64,000 nucleotides of DNA from NCBI GenBank assembly GCA_028023455.1, contig JAQFVV010012396.1, positions 6,550,085 to 6,614,084 of the forward strand, written 5' to 3'. The stretch is from Epiperipatus broadwayi (taxonomy: Eukaryota > Onychophora > Udeonychophora > Euonychophora > Peripatidae). This document shows positions 50,459-60,761 of this stretch, one piece after another. Below the pieces are notes generated by a model. That model had not been told where the DNA came from. It was given only the letters and a program-made list of their open reading frames with translations, and did not search any database. Both the position numbers and the translations under genes were made by a program. The stretch's first letter is position 1; the number at the start of each line of letters is the position of its first letter.

Positions 50459-51035
50459 TGTCATATCTGATCCTGCCTTCAGAGGTGGACTATTCCAGCT
50501 TCCTTACCTGATTGGCTAGCACCCAGTTCCCTATCCAAAGGGATTAAAACCTTCACTGGGGTTCGTGCACCAAATCCGCATGTTTCCAGTAAAGCAGGAG
50601 ATCTGCCATTAAATAGTCAGCCTTTTGGAGGCAAGGCAGAGAGCAATTACTTCTGTTAACCTGAACGACAGAACATGCTCTCCATTAAACTTTCTGCCAT
50701 CAGCAAAGGTATTTATCTAGTCATTATCGCGATGCAGTGAGGCAAGTCCACCTATGGACTGGAAACTGCTACGTCCGAATTAAAGCCGACTCAAGGCAAG
50801 CTAAATACATAGCTGGAAGAGTCTTACCAGAGCTCACGAGGCAAGCTAATCATTTAGCTAGAAGTGAGTTCTGAGTATCTCAGCATTCAATAGTATCAAC
50901 TGCATTTATTCATTTGTTCAACTAATGTGTGTATATTTTTTGTACTAATAAATTGTACATATTAATTGCTGAATAGTTATTCTTTTTGTATCTGTTGGTT
51001 TGGAAATGAACCTGCAAACCTAACCAAACACAACA
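50459..51035 (+). repeat. Long terminal repeat (LTR), 577 bp
   Basis: Starts TGTCATATC and ends CAAACACAACA, giving TG...CA termini. Homologous throughout to 38057-38723. It contains GGAGATCTGCCATTAAATAGTCAGCC (a TATA-like box inside), repeated AGGCAAGCTAA units and TACTAATAAATTG near the 3' end. It is followed at once by leader-like sequence, so it would be a 5' LTR of an element whose body is lost. Confidence 0.68.
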
Positions 51036-51230
51036 GATTTGCCGTAGTCGCACAGAAAATTTTCCCTCACAGCTGAAAAAATTAGAATAAACTACACCAG
51101 TTTAAACAGATCTGGCGCAGTAACAGAGAAATTTTTCCCTCATGGCTGGGAAAAATTATAGTATAAATTATGCTAGTTAAAACAGATTTGGTGCAATCAG
51201 ACAAACAATTTTTCCCTCACCTTTTTTCAT
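51036..51230 (+). repeat. Three tandem copies of an LTR-element leader
   Basis: Units start at 51036, 51109 and 51185 (73 and 76 bp apart), each with GAT(C/T)TGGCGCAGT-like sequence followed by TTTTCCCTCA. The position just after the LTR and the TGGCGCAGT word fit a primer-binding-site region. The matching tRNA was not determined. Triplication of a leader is unusual. Confidence 0.6.
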
Positions 51231-52061
51231 TTCATCTATTTATAAAAAAAAACTTTAAATCTCTCAAAAATAATCTTATGACTAAGGTTTTGTATATTCT
51301 ACATTGCAATTCTATGCTCACCTTCAATTAACAGAATAAAGAAGTCCTAATTATAAAAAAAATGAAGTTTTTTGTTTCTAAAAGCTATTATGAACCTATC
51401 CTTTTCTTATGTATGTAATTAGTTCCATAGACTGTTCCTTTTTTAGTTTTGATTATATCTTTTTTTTTACTGGGATTCATATATACATATGTAGTTATAA
51501 CTTTACAATTATATCTCATCATCATATTTTTCTTGCTTGGTTTATACTGCTAGGTAACATCTCTGTAACTACAATCCATCTCTTCTCTTATAAACTAAAT
51601 ATTATATATTTTCATTTCCTTAGATCTCATATAATTAGTATCTTCTACTTATATAATAAATTATCCTTTCACAGTAGATGGGTGGAGATTGTCAAGCAAT
51701 ATGTTATTATGACCAAACAATAATTTATCACTTCTTTAACACTAATTATTTTTAGGAGTTAACTTTTGGTTATTTTTGAAATTCAATTTTTAACTACGTT
51801 AATTAACTTTGATTAAATCAAAATCTTGTTTTCCAGAAGAAAGTGACCTAATTTGCATGAACCCATTCTTTTCTTAATTTGTTTGCAATTACTCTTATAG
51901 TTATTGTACTTTAAAAATACATGGTTATAGAAAGTGAAGAAAATTTTAATGGCACTTTAATTTTTGTCAATCATAATAAAAAAAACCTCTCGATATATAG
52001 ATATGATTTTGTGCATAAAAATATTTTTAAAAAATTTACATCAGTGGGTCTAAAAATTATG
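51231..52061. other. AT-rich DNA without a recognised gene
   Basis: The plus-strand open frame 51409-51723 is hydrophobic because it is T-rich. I see no motif and do not call it a gene. Confidence 0.5.
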
Positions 52062-52069
52062 ACATATAC

Positions 52070-52519
52070 CAGTCGATCGTGATCCACCGATCGATCGCAA
52101 AGCCATTTTTGGTTGCGGAGGCCAATCTGGCAAGAGCTGTCAGGTAAGGAGTGAAACCAATTAAGTCAAAATTTTTAAATTTTTTTTGTTATTTTTGTTT
52201 TTGTTCTAAACTTTTTTTCCAATTCTAGATAGGTGAAGTCCACTAAGCCGTATCATTATAGAAAATAATATTTTTAATCTTGATTTAATGTAGCTAATTT
52301 GAATTAATAAATATTGTTAATAATTAATCATGTTGCTTTAACTTCCCTAGACATGAGTTTTTTGGCCCGTTAAATAATTGTTATTTTTTATTAGGTAGAT
52401 ATAAAAATAGTACGTATTTCACACCTCCCTCTACTTAGACCACCCCTCCGACAAGTCGATCGCAACACATTTTAAAAATAAAAAGTAGATCTTATGAACA
52501 CAAAAGTTGGCCACCCCTG
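52070..52519. mobile_element. Non-autonomous hAT-like element with 8-bp TSD
   Basis: ACATATAC occurs at 52062-52069 and 52520-52527. The element starts CAGTCGATCGTGATCC and ends GGCCACCCCTG, whose complement CAGGGGTGGCC is a typical hAT terminus. Both sides carry GTCGATCG-type words (52072-52096 and 52456-52462). An 8-bp TSD and CAG...CTG ends are diagnostic of hAT. The left terminal inverted repeat seems to have lost the GGGGTGG part. No coding capacity. Confidence 0.72.
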
Positions 52520-52833
52520 ACATATACTATATATTGATATATAAAATTTTTTTTAAAAAAAACTGTCATTATTACATAAATATTGTATATAATTTTATAT
52601 TACAGTGCTATACGTAGAACTTAACTCTGAAAATTTACAAAATTATAAATACATGAAATAGTGCATTAGTATATAATGAACATTGCATTATATTTTTACT
52701 TATTCCTCAAAGTTATGACTATAATAAATAAAAATTCCCAAACTTTATCAAAAGAGGTAAACAAGTATTATTGTTGCAGCAATACTCTTTATTTGTTAGC
52801 AATAAATACACGAAGGAGTTATTATATACTTAC

Positions 52834-52991
52834 GTGAGAAAAAAATCAGCACCACTTTTCGAATTACTAATAAATTCCAGAAACAGAGATGACTCAGAAG
52901 CTAGGGACCGCATATAGTTTTTTTCAGTAATATCAACAGCTTTCCTGAGGGAAGCAAAAATGGGACTAGCATAGCTGACAAAGTCAAAAAC
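52834..52991 (-). CDS. Internal exon of a PIP5K-like lipid kinase gene (PIP5KL1-like)
   Basis: A 158-bp exon on the minus strand with a good acceptor (TTTGTTACAG, ending at 52992) and donor (GTAAGTATA, from 52833). It is open throughout in phase 0 and ends with two bases of the next codon. The peptide begins VFDFVSYASPIFASLRK and ends LFLEFISNSKSGADFFL(T). This matches the N-terminal end of the PIP kinase domain: a hydrophobic VF.LR helix, a Y..SL stretch, then the SKSGA-FF segment that corresponds to the glycine-rich, ATP-binding region of type I phosphatidylinositol-4-phosphate 5-kinases. The wording ISNSKS.A.FFL is closest in my memory to PIP5K-like protein 1, which lacks strong kinase activity and binds type I kinases. 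No stop or frameshift; GC is higher than the flanks. Further 3' exons were not found in the window. Confidence 0.78.
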
Positions 52992-53200
52992 CTGTAACAA
53001 ATTGTTGAAATTAATCTCTACTTATAAAATTTATTTATAAAACGAATAGTATTATTTAAATTACATAATGAGTATCAGATTCAATCTAAAAAGATGATTT
53101 TTAAAAATATTTACAGATTAATAATTTAAGCGTTCTTTTTCTATAACAAATGAATGAAATAAAATGAGCTTTCAGAAATAAACTTAAAAAGTTACAAATA

Positions 53201-53758
53201 TAATTAAAGGGATTTGAACTTTCAAGCTTTCTTCAGCTATTCATTCCATCTTATATAACCGATACATATGATCACACCATGTAAAAAAGATAAATGATCT
53301 CTAATATATGTATTTTATGCTGAACCAATACTTATAAGTTGGTTCAGATCATCATCTTTCACACATATATAATCACTTCTCAGTTTATATTAAGATAGAA
53401 AATCTTCAAGCTTTAATAGACAGATTTCAATCTTCTCCACCTTCCAACTCTTCAACCATCCATATCATTGAAAATCTGATGACAGAATGCTCAAATCCTT
53501 GACCATGCCAATAGTATTGTCATGCCCATGTTGACCTTAAGTCATTGTGATCTTTCACATATAGGGTCTTAATATGTTCATTTAAATTCGCAGAGTAATG
53601 GGAAGAATTCAGGCTGAATCTGTAATAAATCAATACTAGTATATTGTAAATATAGAATTTTAAGATGTAATTAAAGGGATTTGAACACAGTTTGTGTTCA
53701 AATTCCTTTAATTACATCTTAAAGTTCAGTATTTATAACATACTAGTATTGATTTATT
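53201..53758 (-). mobile_element. Family A copy with terminal hairpin and 13-bp TSD
   Basis: AAAGTTACAAATA flanks it at 53188-53200 and 53759-53771. It is a nearly full monomer in minus orientation, from the B-box-like end (53210-53220) through the hammerhead segment (53300-53370; core decayed to CTTATAA, GAAA to AAAA) to the monomer start. It then continues across a second monomer junction and folds back: 53628-53764 is a near-perfect hairpin of about 65-bp arms. Crossing the end-start junction means the template was circular or multimeric. It lies in the long intron between the two PIP5K-like exons. Confidence 0.85.
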
Positions 53759-53771
53759 AAAGTTACAAATA

Positions 53772-54370
53772 AAAACATTTTAATATTATAATGTTTTTGG
53801 AAAATTAATTGCTATTATAATTAATGAATGTTAATAATAAAAATTTAAATATGAAGTATTTATAATTCATACTATTGTCCTCTTTTAAATGAATCATAGT
53901 TAAAGTTTATTATTTAGCAATGGAATAATTATGAATTAAAGCAAGTAAAGATATAAAAAATTAAATATTTGATGTAATAATTCAGCACAAATTTACAAAA
54001 CAGATAACTATTATTAAGTGTCATAAGGCTTGCATCAACTCCTGGCTATAAATATTAATGACACTTTTTCACAATAGCCTATTATCTAGATTTTTGTGAA
54101 TCTTCAAAGACTCATTCCTTACTATGATGATGTAACCAACCATCTCATTTTGAGCATGCTTTTCTTTTATGATCAACTTTTTTCAAGCATTATAAATTTT
54201 TCTTATACTTTGGTTATATTATGAGTTGATTTAATTGTCTTATATTGATCATTTTTATTATAAAACCAGATAAAAATCTTAGACTACATAGCTACTGTGC
54301 TATTTTGAATAAATTTATTAATAAGATATTTATCTCATTCCTGGTGTACATAAAGTATTGGTTTCATTGC
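53772..54370. other. AT-rich intronic DNA without a recognised feature
   Basis: Nothing supported between the family A copy and the gypsy remnant. Confidence 0.5.
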
Positions 54371-54379
54371 AAAAAGTTT

Positions 54380-56405
54380 CCTACAAAATAAACCTCAAAG
54401 TTGCATTCCACCAAATTCCTCTTGGCAGAAAGAATAGCAGAATTATTATCATTGACCACACATATGGAACTATATAATTGCCATGTGAAATTATGGTAGG
54501 ACCAAATATTTTTTTCATCAAAAATGAATAATCTTTTTCATGGCATTGGCAGCATCATTCCATATTTAGATAATATTCTGGTCATGGCAAAAGGAAGTAA
54601 TTTCAGTTTGTTCAAAACTTGATAAAGTAGAAGCCAAGATACAACAAAGTGAATCTGGTCTACAATTAAGATAAAGTTTATCGGTGACATTATAAATAAA
54701 AATAGATCCAAATCCAGGCAAGGTAAAAGCATAAAAAGTGCTGCAAAACCAAGAAATGTAAAGGAGTTACAAGCATTCTTATTACTGTTAAACTTTGGTG
54801 AGAGCTTCCTTAAAGGAAAGGCTAATTTGTTATCATTGTTGTACCAATTGTTAAAAAAGAAACAATGTTAGAAATTGTCTAAAAAAATAAGATTTAGCTT
54901 TCTGAAAAGCCAAAAATCTCAATTTCAAATCCACTCCTGATACACTACTGTAATGATCTAGATATTATTATTGCTAGGGATGCATCAGAATATAAAGTTG
55001 GAGCTACTATTTTCCATTCGTGCTACAGAGGCAAATGTCCTATATCCTATGCGTCAAGAATATTATCAGCAACTAAAAAAAACTATAATGAGATTGACAA
55101 AGAAGTGTTAGCAGTTATTTTTACCATAAAGAAATTTCATTAGTATATTTATGGAAGAAAATTTCAAATTTGTTTGGATCATCATCAGCTTCTATGAATA
55201 TTTGGGACTGGAAAAAAAGTCCCAAACAAATAAGTCAATGCATGCTGCACTAGTTAAATATATTATCAGGATATGATTATGGACTAGTGTATAAAGCAGA
55301 AGGCAGATTGGACACACAGGCACTTTATGTGACACTAAAGAAAAACAACATGGCATTAGAAAATAAATTATATAGACACTATGAACTAGTTCAATAATCA
55401 TTAAGTGGACTAAACAAGATTAAGGTTATATCCAATTACTGAAATAGATAAAAATATGTTTATCCAGAAAGACATCCAATTGAAGTTGGAAAGCCCATTT
55501 GGAACATACAAAATAATTTATCATCTTGTAACAATTGTGCATTAAAGACCAACTGTATTCTCATATTACCAGAAGGCCAGAATCATCTAATTAAATTATT
55601 TCATCAATGTCATGCTGGAGTTGTGCATGTGCTTTAGCTAGATCATATGTTTAGTGGAAAATCTGAAGATAAAATAGAACAAATGGTACAAGTTGTCAAT
55701 CAACTGCTAAATTGCTATGTAAAAAATTTGAAACATTGCCTAAATGTACATAATCTTGGAAACATTTACATGTAGATCATGCAGGTCCAGTGCATAAATA
55801 TATAATTTTGATAGTTGTTGATAGAATTCTTGTTGGACTAAATATAAAATAGTAATAAATATGAACGCAGAATGTACAATTAAAGTGCTTAGAGAAATTT
55901 TTGCTATATATGGTCATCCAGAGGTTACTGTTACCAATGATAGAAATAGTTTTGTTTTTCAGCAATTTATGAATTATTTAGATGATAAAGGATACAACAC
56001 CTTCTTACTCCACATTATCATCCCAAAGGTAATGGCATGCCTGAGAAAGCCATTCAACATTAAGCTTACATTGAACAAAGCTTATTATAAGGATATACCA
56101 AAAGTGCTAGTAGATGCTATGTTTATCAACACTTTATTTCAAATACAGCAACTAACAAGACACCTACTGAGTTATTAATGCACTAACATTTTTGCTTTCA
56201 CCTTACTAAGTTATTGCCAACTACAGTTAAAAAATTTAGGAATAGTTTTGATTGTGAAAAATTCAATATTGGAGAATGTGGATAAATGACATTAAAAAAA
56301 AAAGAATGCCAGGAGTAATATTGCAAATATTATTAAAACAACTATGACTAGTAAAAATAAAAAATGGAAAAGAAATAAGAAGACATCTAAATCATTTGCA
56401 TCCTC
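54380..56405 (+). pseudogene. Ty3/gypsy pol pseudogene (RT, RNase H, integrase)
   Basis: Heavily broken pol of a Ty3/gypsy LTR retrotransposon on the plus strand, in canonical order. An RT part (KVAFHQIPLGRKNSRII near 54400, then a YLDDI-like block) is followed by the RT-RNase H hinge (KIDPNPGKVKA, RASLKERL). The RNase H piece has DIIIARDASEYKVGATIF and the recognisable PISYASRILSATK and EIDKEVLAVIFTIKKFH near 55030-55140. The integrase zinc-finger area is near 55590-55740. The integrase core has NAECTIKVLREIFAIYGHPEVTVTNDRNSF (55861-55950), and a C-terminal GPY/F-like piece with KRMPGVI and KNGKEIRRHLNHLHP runs to about 56405. Stops and frameshifts occur every few dozen codons. No LTRs were recognised around it. 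It lies in the intron of the PIP5K-like gene, opposite strand. Confidence 0.82.
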
Positions 56406-59285
56406 AAAAAATGAGTTACCTGAACTTGATGTTTTTAAAAATAAATTAGCAAAGGATAAAAAAAAATTCTCAGATGAAAGAAGTAGAGCAAAAAAGCAAA
56501 TTTCGTTAGGTGGACAAAAAAATTGACAGAGACCAAGTAAAAATAAATGATCACAGTATAGATCAAATAACTGAATCTGAGAAATATCACATTATTCCTA
56601 GATGGTTATAACAAATTATCACAACTTTGCAAGAAGAGGAAAAAACATTTTTTCCTAGAAAAGGATGCATACATAGGAAACCTGCTAAATTAATGTGCTT
56701 GAAAGCATTATTTCTAGAATAAGGAGAAGATTGGAATATCTGTGCATATATTACATAGATTGTAGATAAAATGGCTTTCAGGATTATGTAAATATATATA
56801 GTTTGTTCCTGAATTAATATCGTAATTTTAATATACTCTGAAAAAAAATCAAGATATGCTAATATTAATAATTTTTAAGTATAATAAATAGATTATTATG
56901 TAAATTAGACATTTATATGCAAAAGACCAAATTCATATTTTAAAAAATCTGGTCTAAAATTAGCATATGCAAAGAGATAGTGAGTTAGAGCATAAAAAGT
57001 ATGCATGCTAAGTCAACACAAAGAAAATTGTAGAAAGTATTGATCTGTTTATTTTTAATAAAAAATTATCCTAAGTAAAATATTGAATTGTGAGAAGCAT
57101 AACTGTTCCATAAAACATATATATCACAGTGACAATCATATATGTGTAAAAGACTTTGTAATTAAACCACATAATGTTGTTTATATTATTGTCCTGTGTG
57201 TGAGAGAATGGAAAGACATAGGTAGAGAATCAATAATAGACTGTATATTTGTTTCTTATAAAATTCCAAATTATACATTTCATATTTATTAATATTTATT
57301 ATAGTAAAATAAATTATTATGTTATTAACTTGTGTTAATTTATTTAAAGTTATTGGTGCTTTCCCAACTGGTATCTAATTAATATCCTTGGGATATAGTG
57401 CAATTTCATGTATTTTTCAGTTCTGATACCATTCTGTGACCAGACTTTTGTTGTATATTTTTTGTCATTGAAAATGAATAATTCATAAAGATCAAACTAT
57501 CAACAATTTTTACATCTTCAATAAATATTTTAAAGTTAGCTACTACTTTTGGTTTCATAATTTATATTCTTTATAACCAGATATTTTTTTTTGTACTATG
57601 TGCTTTATTTTTCCTAATAAAATTACTGAGGACTTTTCTATTTCAGCTATAAGGATATTAGTTTATTTTAAAATGTTTCTTCCAATATATATATAAATAA
57701 ATTGAATAGTTAGGGTGATAATGAGAAATTTTACCTAATTACTTTACTAATGTAAAGACAGTTTGCTTCACTATAGCTTTTAATTCCATAAGAAAATTCC
57801 TCATAAGAACAATAAAATGCAATGATACACACCCATTTTTCTAAGATCTTCATAATTTAGCATAGTCAATTAATTAAAATCATCTCTTTCTGAAATCAGC
57901 ATGTATCTAGACATTCAATGTAAAATAGTAATCTATAATGAATAATCTTTAGTCTTAATATCACTAATATGTGGTAAATAAGAGATTTACAATTGTTTGC
58001 ACATTCATCAAATTCATTTCTTTGATATTAGGAATATACACTGATGTCTTTTCAATTTTTATACTAAGCCATGAAATTATTTTCCACTTTAAGAGTCATA
58101 ATTTTTGATAATATTTTTATTGATCCCTCTTCAGTTTTCTATAAATTCTTTAACATGATGCTAAAAATTTTCATAGCTTTACCATTTGTTTATGATATCA
58201 AGGTTAATCTGAGTTTTTTATTATATTCCAAAGACTTATATTAGGTAGATGATTTTATCAAAAGTATCTGTTAACTTTTTGGTATACCTACATGTACTAT
58301 CCTTCCATCATTATTCAGAACTGTGTTATAATTTGTTTCTTGGCAATTTTTCAGCTAACTCAATCAAATCTGAAAATTCATTTTAATTTTGTGCATTTCC
58401 TGGAAATCTATCTACACATATTTGTCTAATTTTATTTCAAATGAAATGGAAACAAGACTATTATAAAGTGCTCCTTATCTTTTTAGCCGTTCTTTAAAAA
58501 TGCTTATTCAATTGTTTCTGAATATTTTTATATTTAATTTTGACTTCTCTTTTTTGCAATCTTTATATGACTTTTTCATATGTCTAATTGCATAATGAGG
58601 GTTATTTTGATTAGAAGTAAAATTTATTGTATCAGTTTTTTTGTTAACATGATAATATTGCAGGTACTAAAGATAATTTCAAAATATTAAATCAGAACTT
58701 ATAAAATTTGAAGAAAGTTTGAGATAAAAATAGTGATGATAAATACAAAATGATAAAATATTAGGACTGAAATTTGATATAATTTTTTACAGCAGAATTG
58801 AAAAAGTTGTTTGATGATAAAAAGAATTATAAATAAATTAGAAAGAAAATAGTATTTTAATAAACTTAGAGATGACATTGAAAAAGAAATGAAAAGATGA
58901 AATGCTTTTAATATGTAGAATTGGGGAAAAAAGAAAAGAAAACTAGGATTTGTAATATTGAAAAGTTGAGTATCTTACAAAAATATTTGGGGAATAAGCG
59001 AGAGATGATAGAAAAAAAGTTTAAATGCTAATGTTGGGAAAAAAAACCAAATAAATTATAGTATATGAGTCAAGAGTAATAATTGATTATCTAAAGGCAG
59101 AAAAGTTAAAATTTGTGATGACAAAGTGATAAACAAAAAATTTTAAGACTTATGGTGCATAATTATTTTAAGAAGACTTATGGTGTATAATTACTAGTCA
59201 CTATTATAAATACATATTTTCTATTTAAATAAAAATTTGTCTGAAATACAAAAGTGACAGAATAATATGTTTGCAAATCTAATCT
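56406..59285. other. AT-rich intronic DNA without a recognised gene
   Basis: Scattered patches of possible old coding sequence (58050-58640, minus strand) cannot be assigned. A 30-bp local tandem duplication (ACTTATGGTGYATAATTA) lies at 59145-59200. Confidence 0.45.
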
Positions 59286-59287
59286 AT

Positions 59288-59325
59288 CTGATGAAGTGTG
59301 ATTTGTTGTGAAACCGGTAATGGAG
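59288..59325 (+). ncRNA. Hammerhead-like or PLE-terminal motif (weak)
   Basis: CTGATGA near 59288 is followed by GTGAAACCGGTA about 20 bases later. C-G and A-T pairs can make a minimal stem III with GTA as cleavage triplet. Stem II is poorly paired and stem I is not evident, so this is a degraded motif at best. Confidence 0.3.
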
Positions 59326-59329
59326 TTTA

Positions 59330-60695
59330 TTTTCTCTTTTTTTCCTTTCAACAGATTACAGAAAATGCATACAATAATTTTAATACACAATTTTATATAG
59401 TTAATAAATAATTTGTTCCACTATCTCATAAAAAACTCTGAATCTATGACCTTTCTAATTTTAATTATATTAATTAATTATTGAAATTTATTAGTATATT
59501 ATCAGTTCATCTCTTATCTCCTATTTTCACAAAATTATCTTTACTATGCCACACACTGTAGATAGATATGTACATATAGATAGATAAAAGTTTTATAAAG
59601 TCACTGAAAAGATATCTCCAAAACTTCACCTCCTATCAAAAAACTATCAAGAAGCTTTTATTTATAAGAATGTCTAATTGCCAAATAATGAGGGTTTGCA
59701 TCAGTTTTTATTCTCTAGCTGAGAACAATTAGATATCTATTTACTAATCAATTAAAGACGGTTAATTCTGGACAAAAAAGACTGCTATATAGACAGAATA
59801 TGATTCAAATTCACCCATTGGAATAAAACTCTAAAAAAAATGTCAGAATTTAATCCAATTTAGGATTTTTATTTCAGGTAGCCAGGTCACAACCACCTCA
59901 TTAAGTATTCCATATTGAACAGTAAATGAGCATCAGCTATTCTTGTCTATAAAATAAACCTTTACTAACCACCAATTGACAATCTTGATAAATAATGCTT
60001 TTTCCTCACTGTTCCTATGTAAAAAGCTCTTGAAGAGGTCTTTATACCATAATGATCTATTTAAAGTTGAAGCCATTGTAGACCAGCTACTTAAAAAATA
60101 AAATCTTAAGTCTGATTGGAACATGGAAATTTTTTTTCAAGTCTTTATCTAACCCAGATTCAAACTTATCCATTTTTTAAAATAATTATAGCATACAACA
60201 CACACTTCCACAAATGAAATAATCGATTTTATTTATTTAGTATTAATTCATCGCATGTTTTGTTTGCAAATATTATTATATAAATTTTATTGTCAACATA
60301 TCCTTGGAACAAACAAGTCCGAAATGTTATTAAAATAATTTGCAAGGTAGATCGCAAAGAATTATTTAAAAGAATTTGCTCATTAAAATTTTACTGCATT
60401 TACAAAAAATGGTGAAGTTAGATTCTCAATTTCGTTAAATGTTTTTTTTTTTTATACTCACATATAAACAATTAAAAATATGGCTAAAAACTATTACAAC
60501 TATAATTGGAAATTGCAGTGGCGATGATTTGAATAAATGCAAAAATATGAGATAAAATACAAAAATTAATCGTCAACGAGTAGTACTATTATGATTAATA
60601 TCAAAAGTAAAAATTTCTATAACTGTAATTATTAAACGGATTATCAGATATTACAAATAAAAAGAAAAGAGGAAACAAAGAAGTAAAATACATAC
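59330..60695. other. AT-rich intronic DNA without a recognised gene
   Basis: A minus-strand open frame at 59933-60124 looks somewhat protein-like (MASTLNRSLWYKDLFKSF) but has no convincing splice sites and no known domain. Confidence 0.45.
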
Positions 60696-60761
60696 TATAT
60701 TGTTTTTAGAAGTCAGTGTTTTCATCCACACATGTTTATAATCTTCCGATAACAATTCATG
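60696..60761 (-). CDS. Upstream exon of the PIP5K-like gene (candidate)
   Basis: A 66-bp block on the minus strand between an acceptor (TATTTACAG, after a TA-rich tract, ending at 60762) and a donor (GTATGTATTTT, from 60695). It is open in phase 0 and encodes HELLSEDYKHVWMKTLTSKN plus NI. Phase 0 on both sides joins it directly to the exon at 52834-52991, giving ...LTSKNNI followed by VFDFVSYASP. The HEL word and the spacing of the LT pair before the kinase-domain start resemble PIP5KL1, as far as I recall that protein. The intron would be 7.7 kb and full of transposon remains. The exon is small, so a chance match is possible. Confidence 0.5.

Noticed and set aside
38057-51035. The two LTRs as the ends of one 13-kb LTR retrotransposon
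   Set aside because: They are strongly diverged, the DNA between them is unrelated (PLE, LINE, repeats), and the second LTR is followed by leader sequence as a 5' LTR would be.
51409-51723. Possible membrane protein gene
   Set aside because: The hydrophobicity follows from T-rich DNA; no signal, splice sites or homology can be seen.
52043-52069. Left end of the hAT-like element at CAGTGGGTCT (52042)
   Set aside because: That start gives no matching TSD; starting at 52070 gives a perfect 8-bp duplication.
56344-56526. Lysine-rich 60-residue open frame
   Set aside because: It overlaps, in another frame, the C-terminal piece of the gypsy integrase (KNGKEIRRHLNHLHP), which makes better sense of the same DNA.
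58050-58640. Minus-strand gag-like gypsy remnant
   Set aside because: Scattered words only (SDLIELAEKLPRNK); too degraded to support a call.
59933-60124. Minus-strand open frame as another exon of the PIP5K-like gene
   Set aside because: No good acceptor or donor in phase, and no similarity to PIP kinases.
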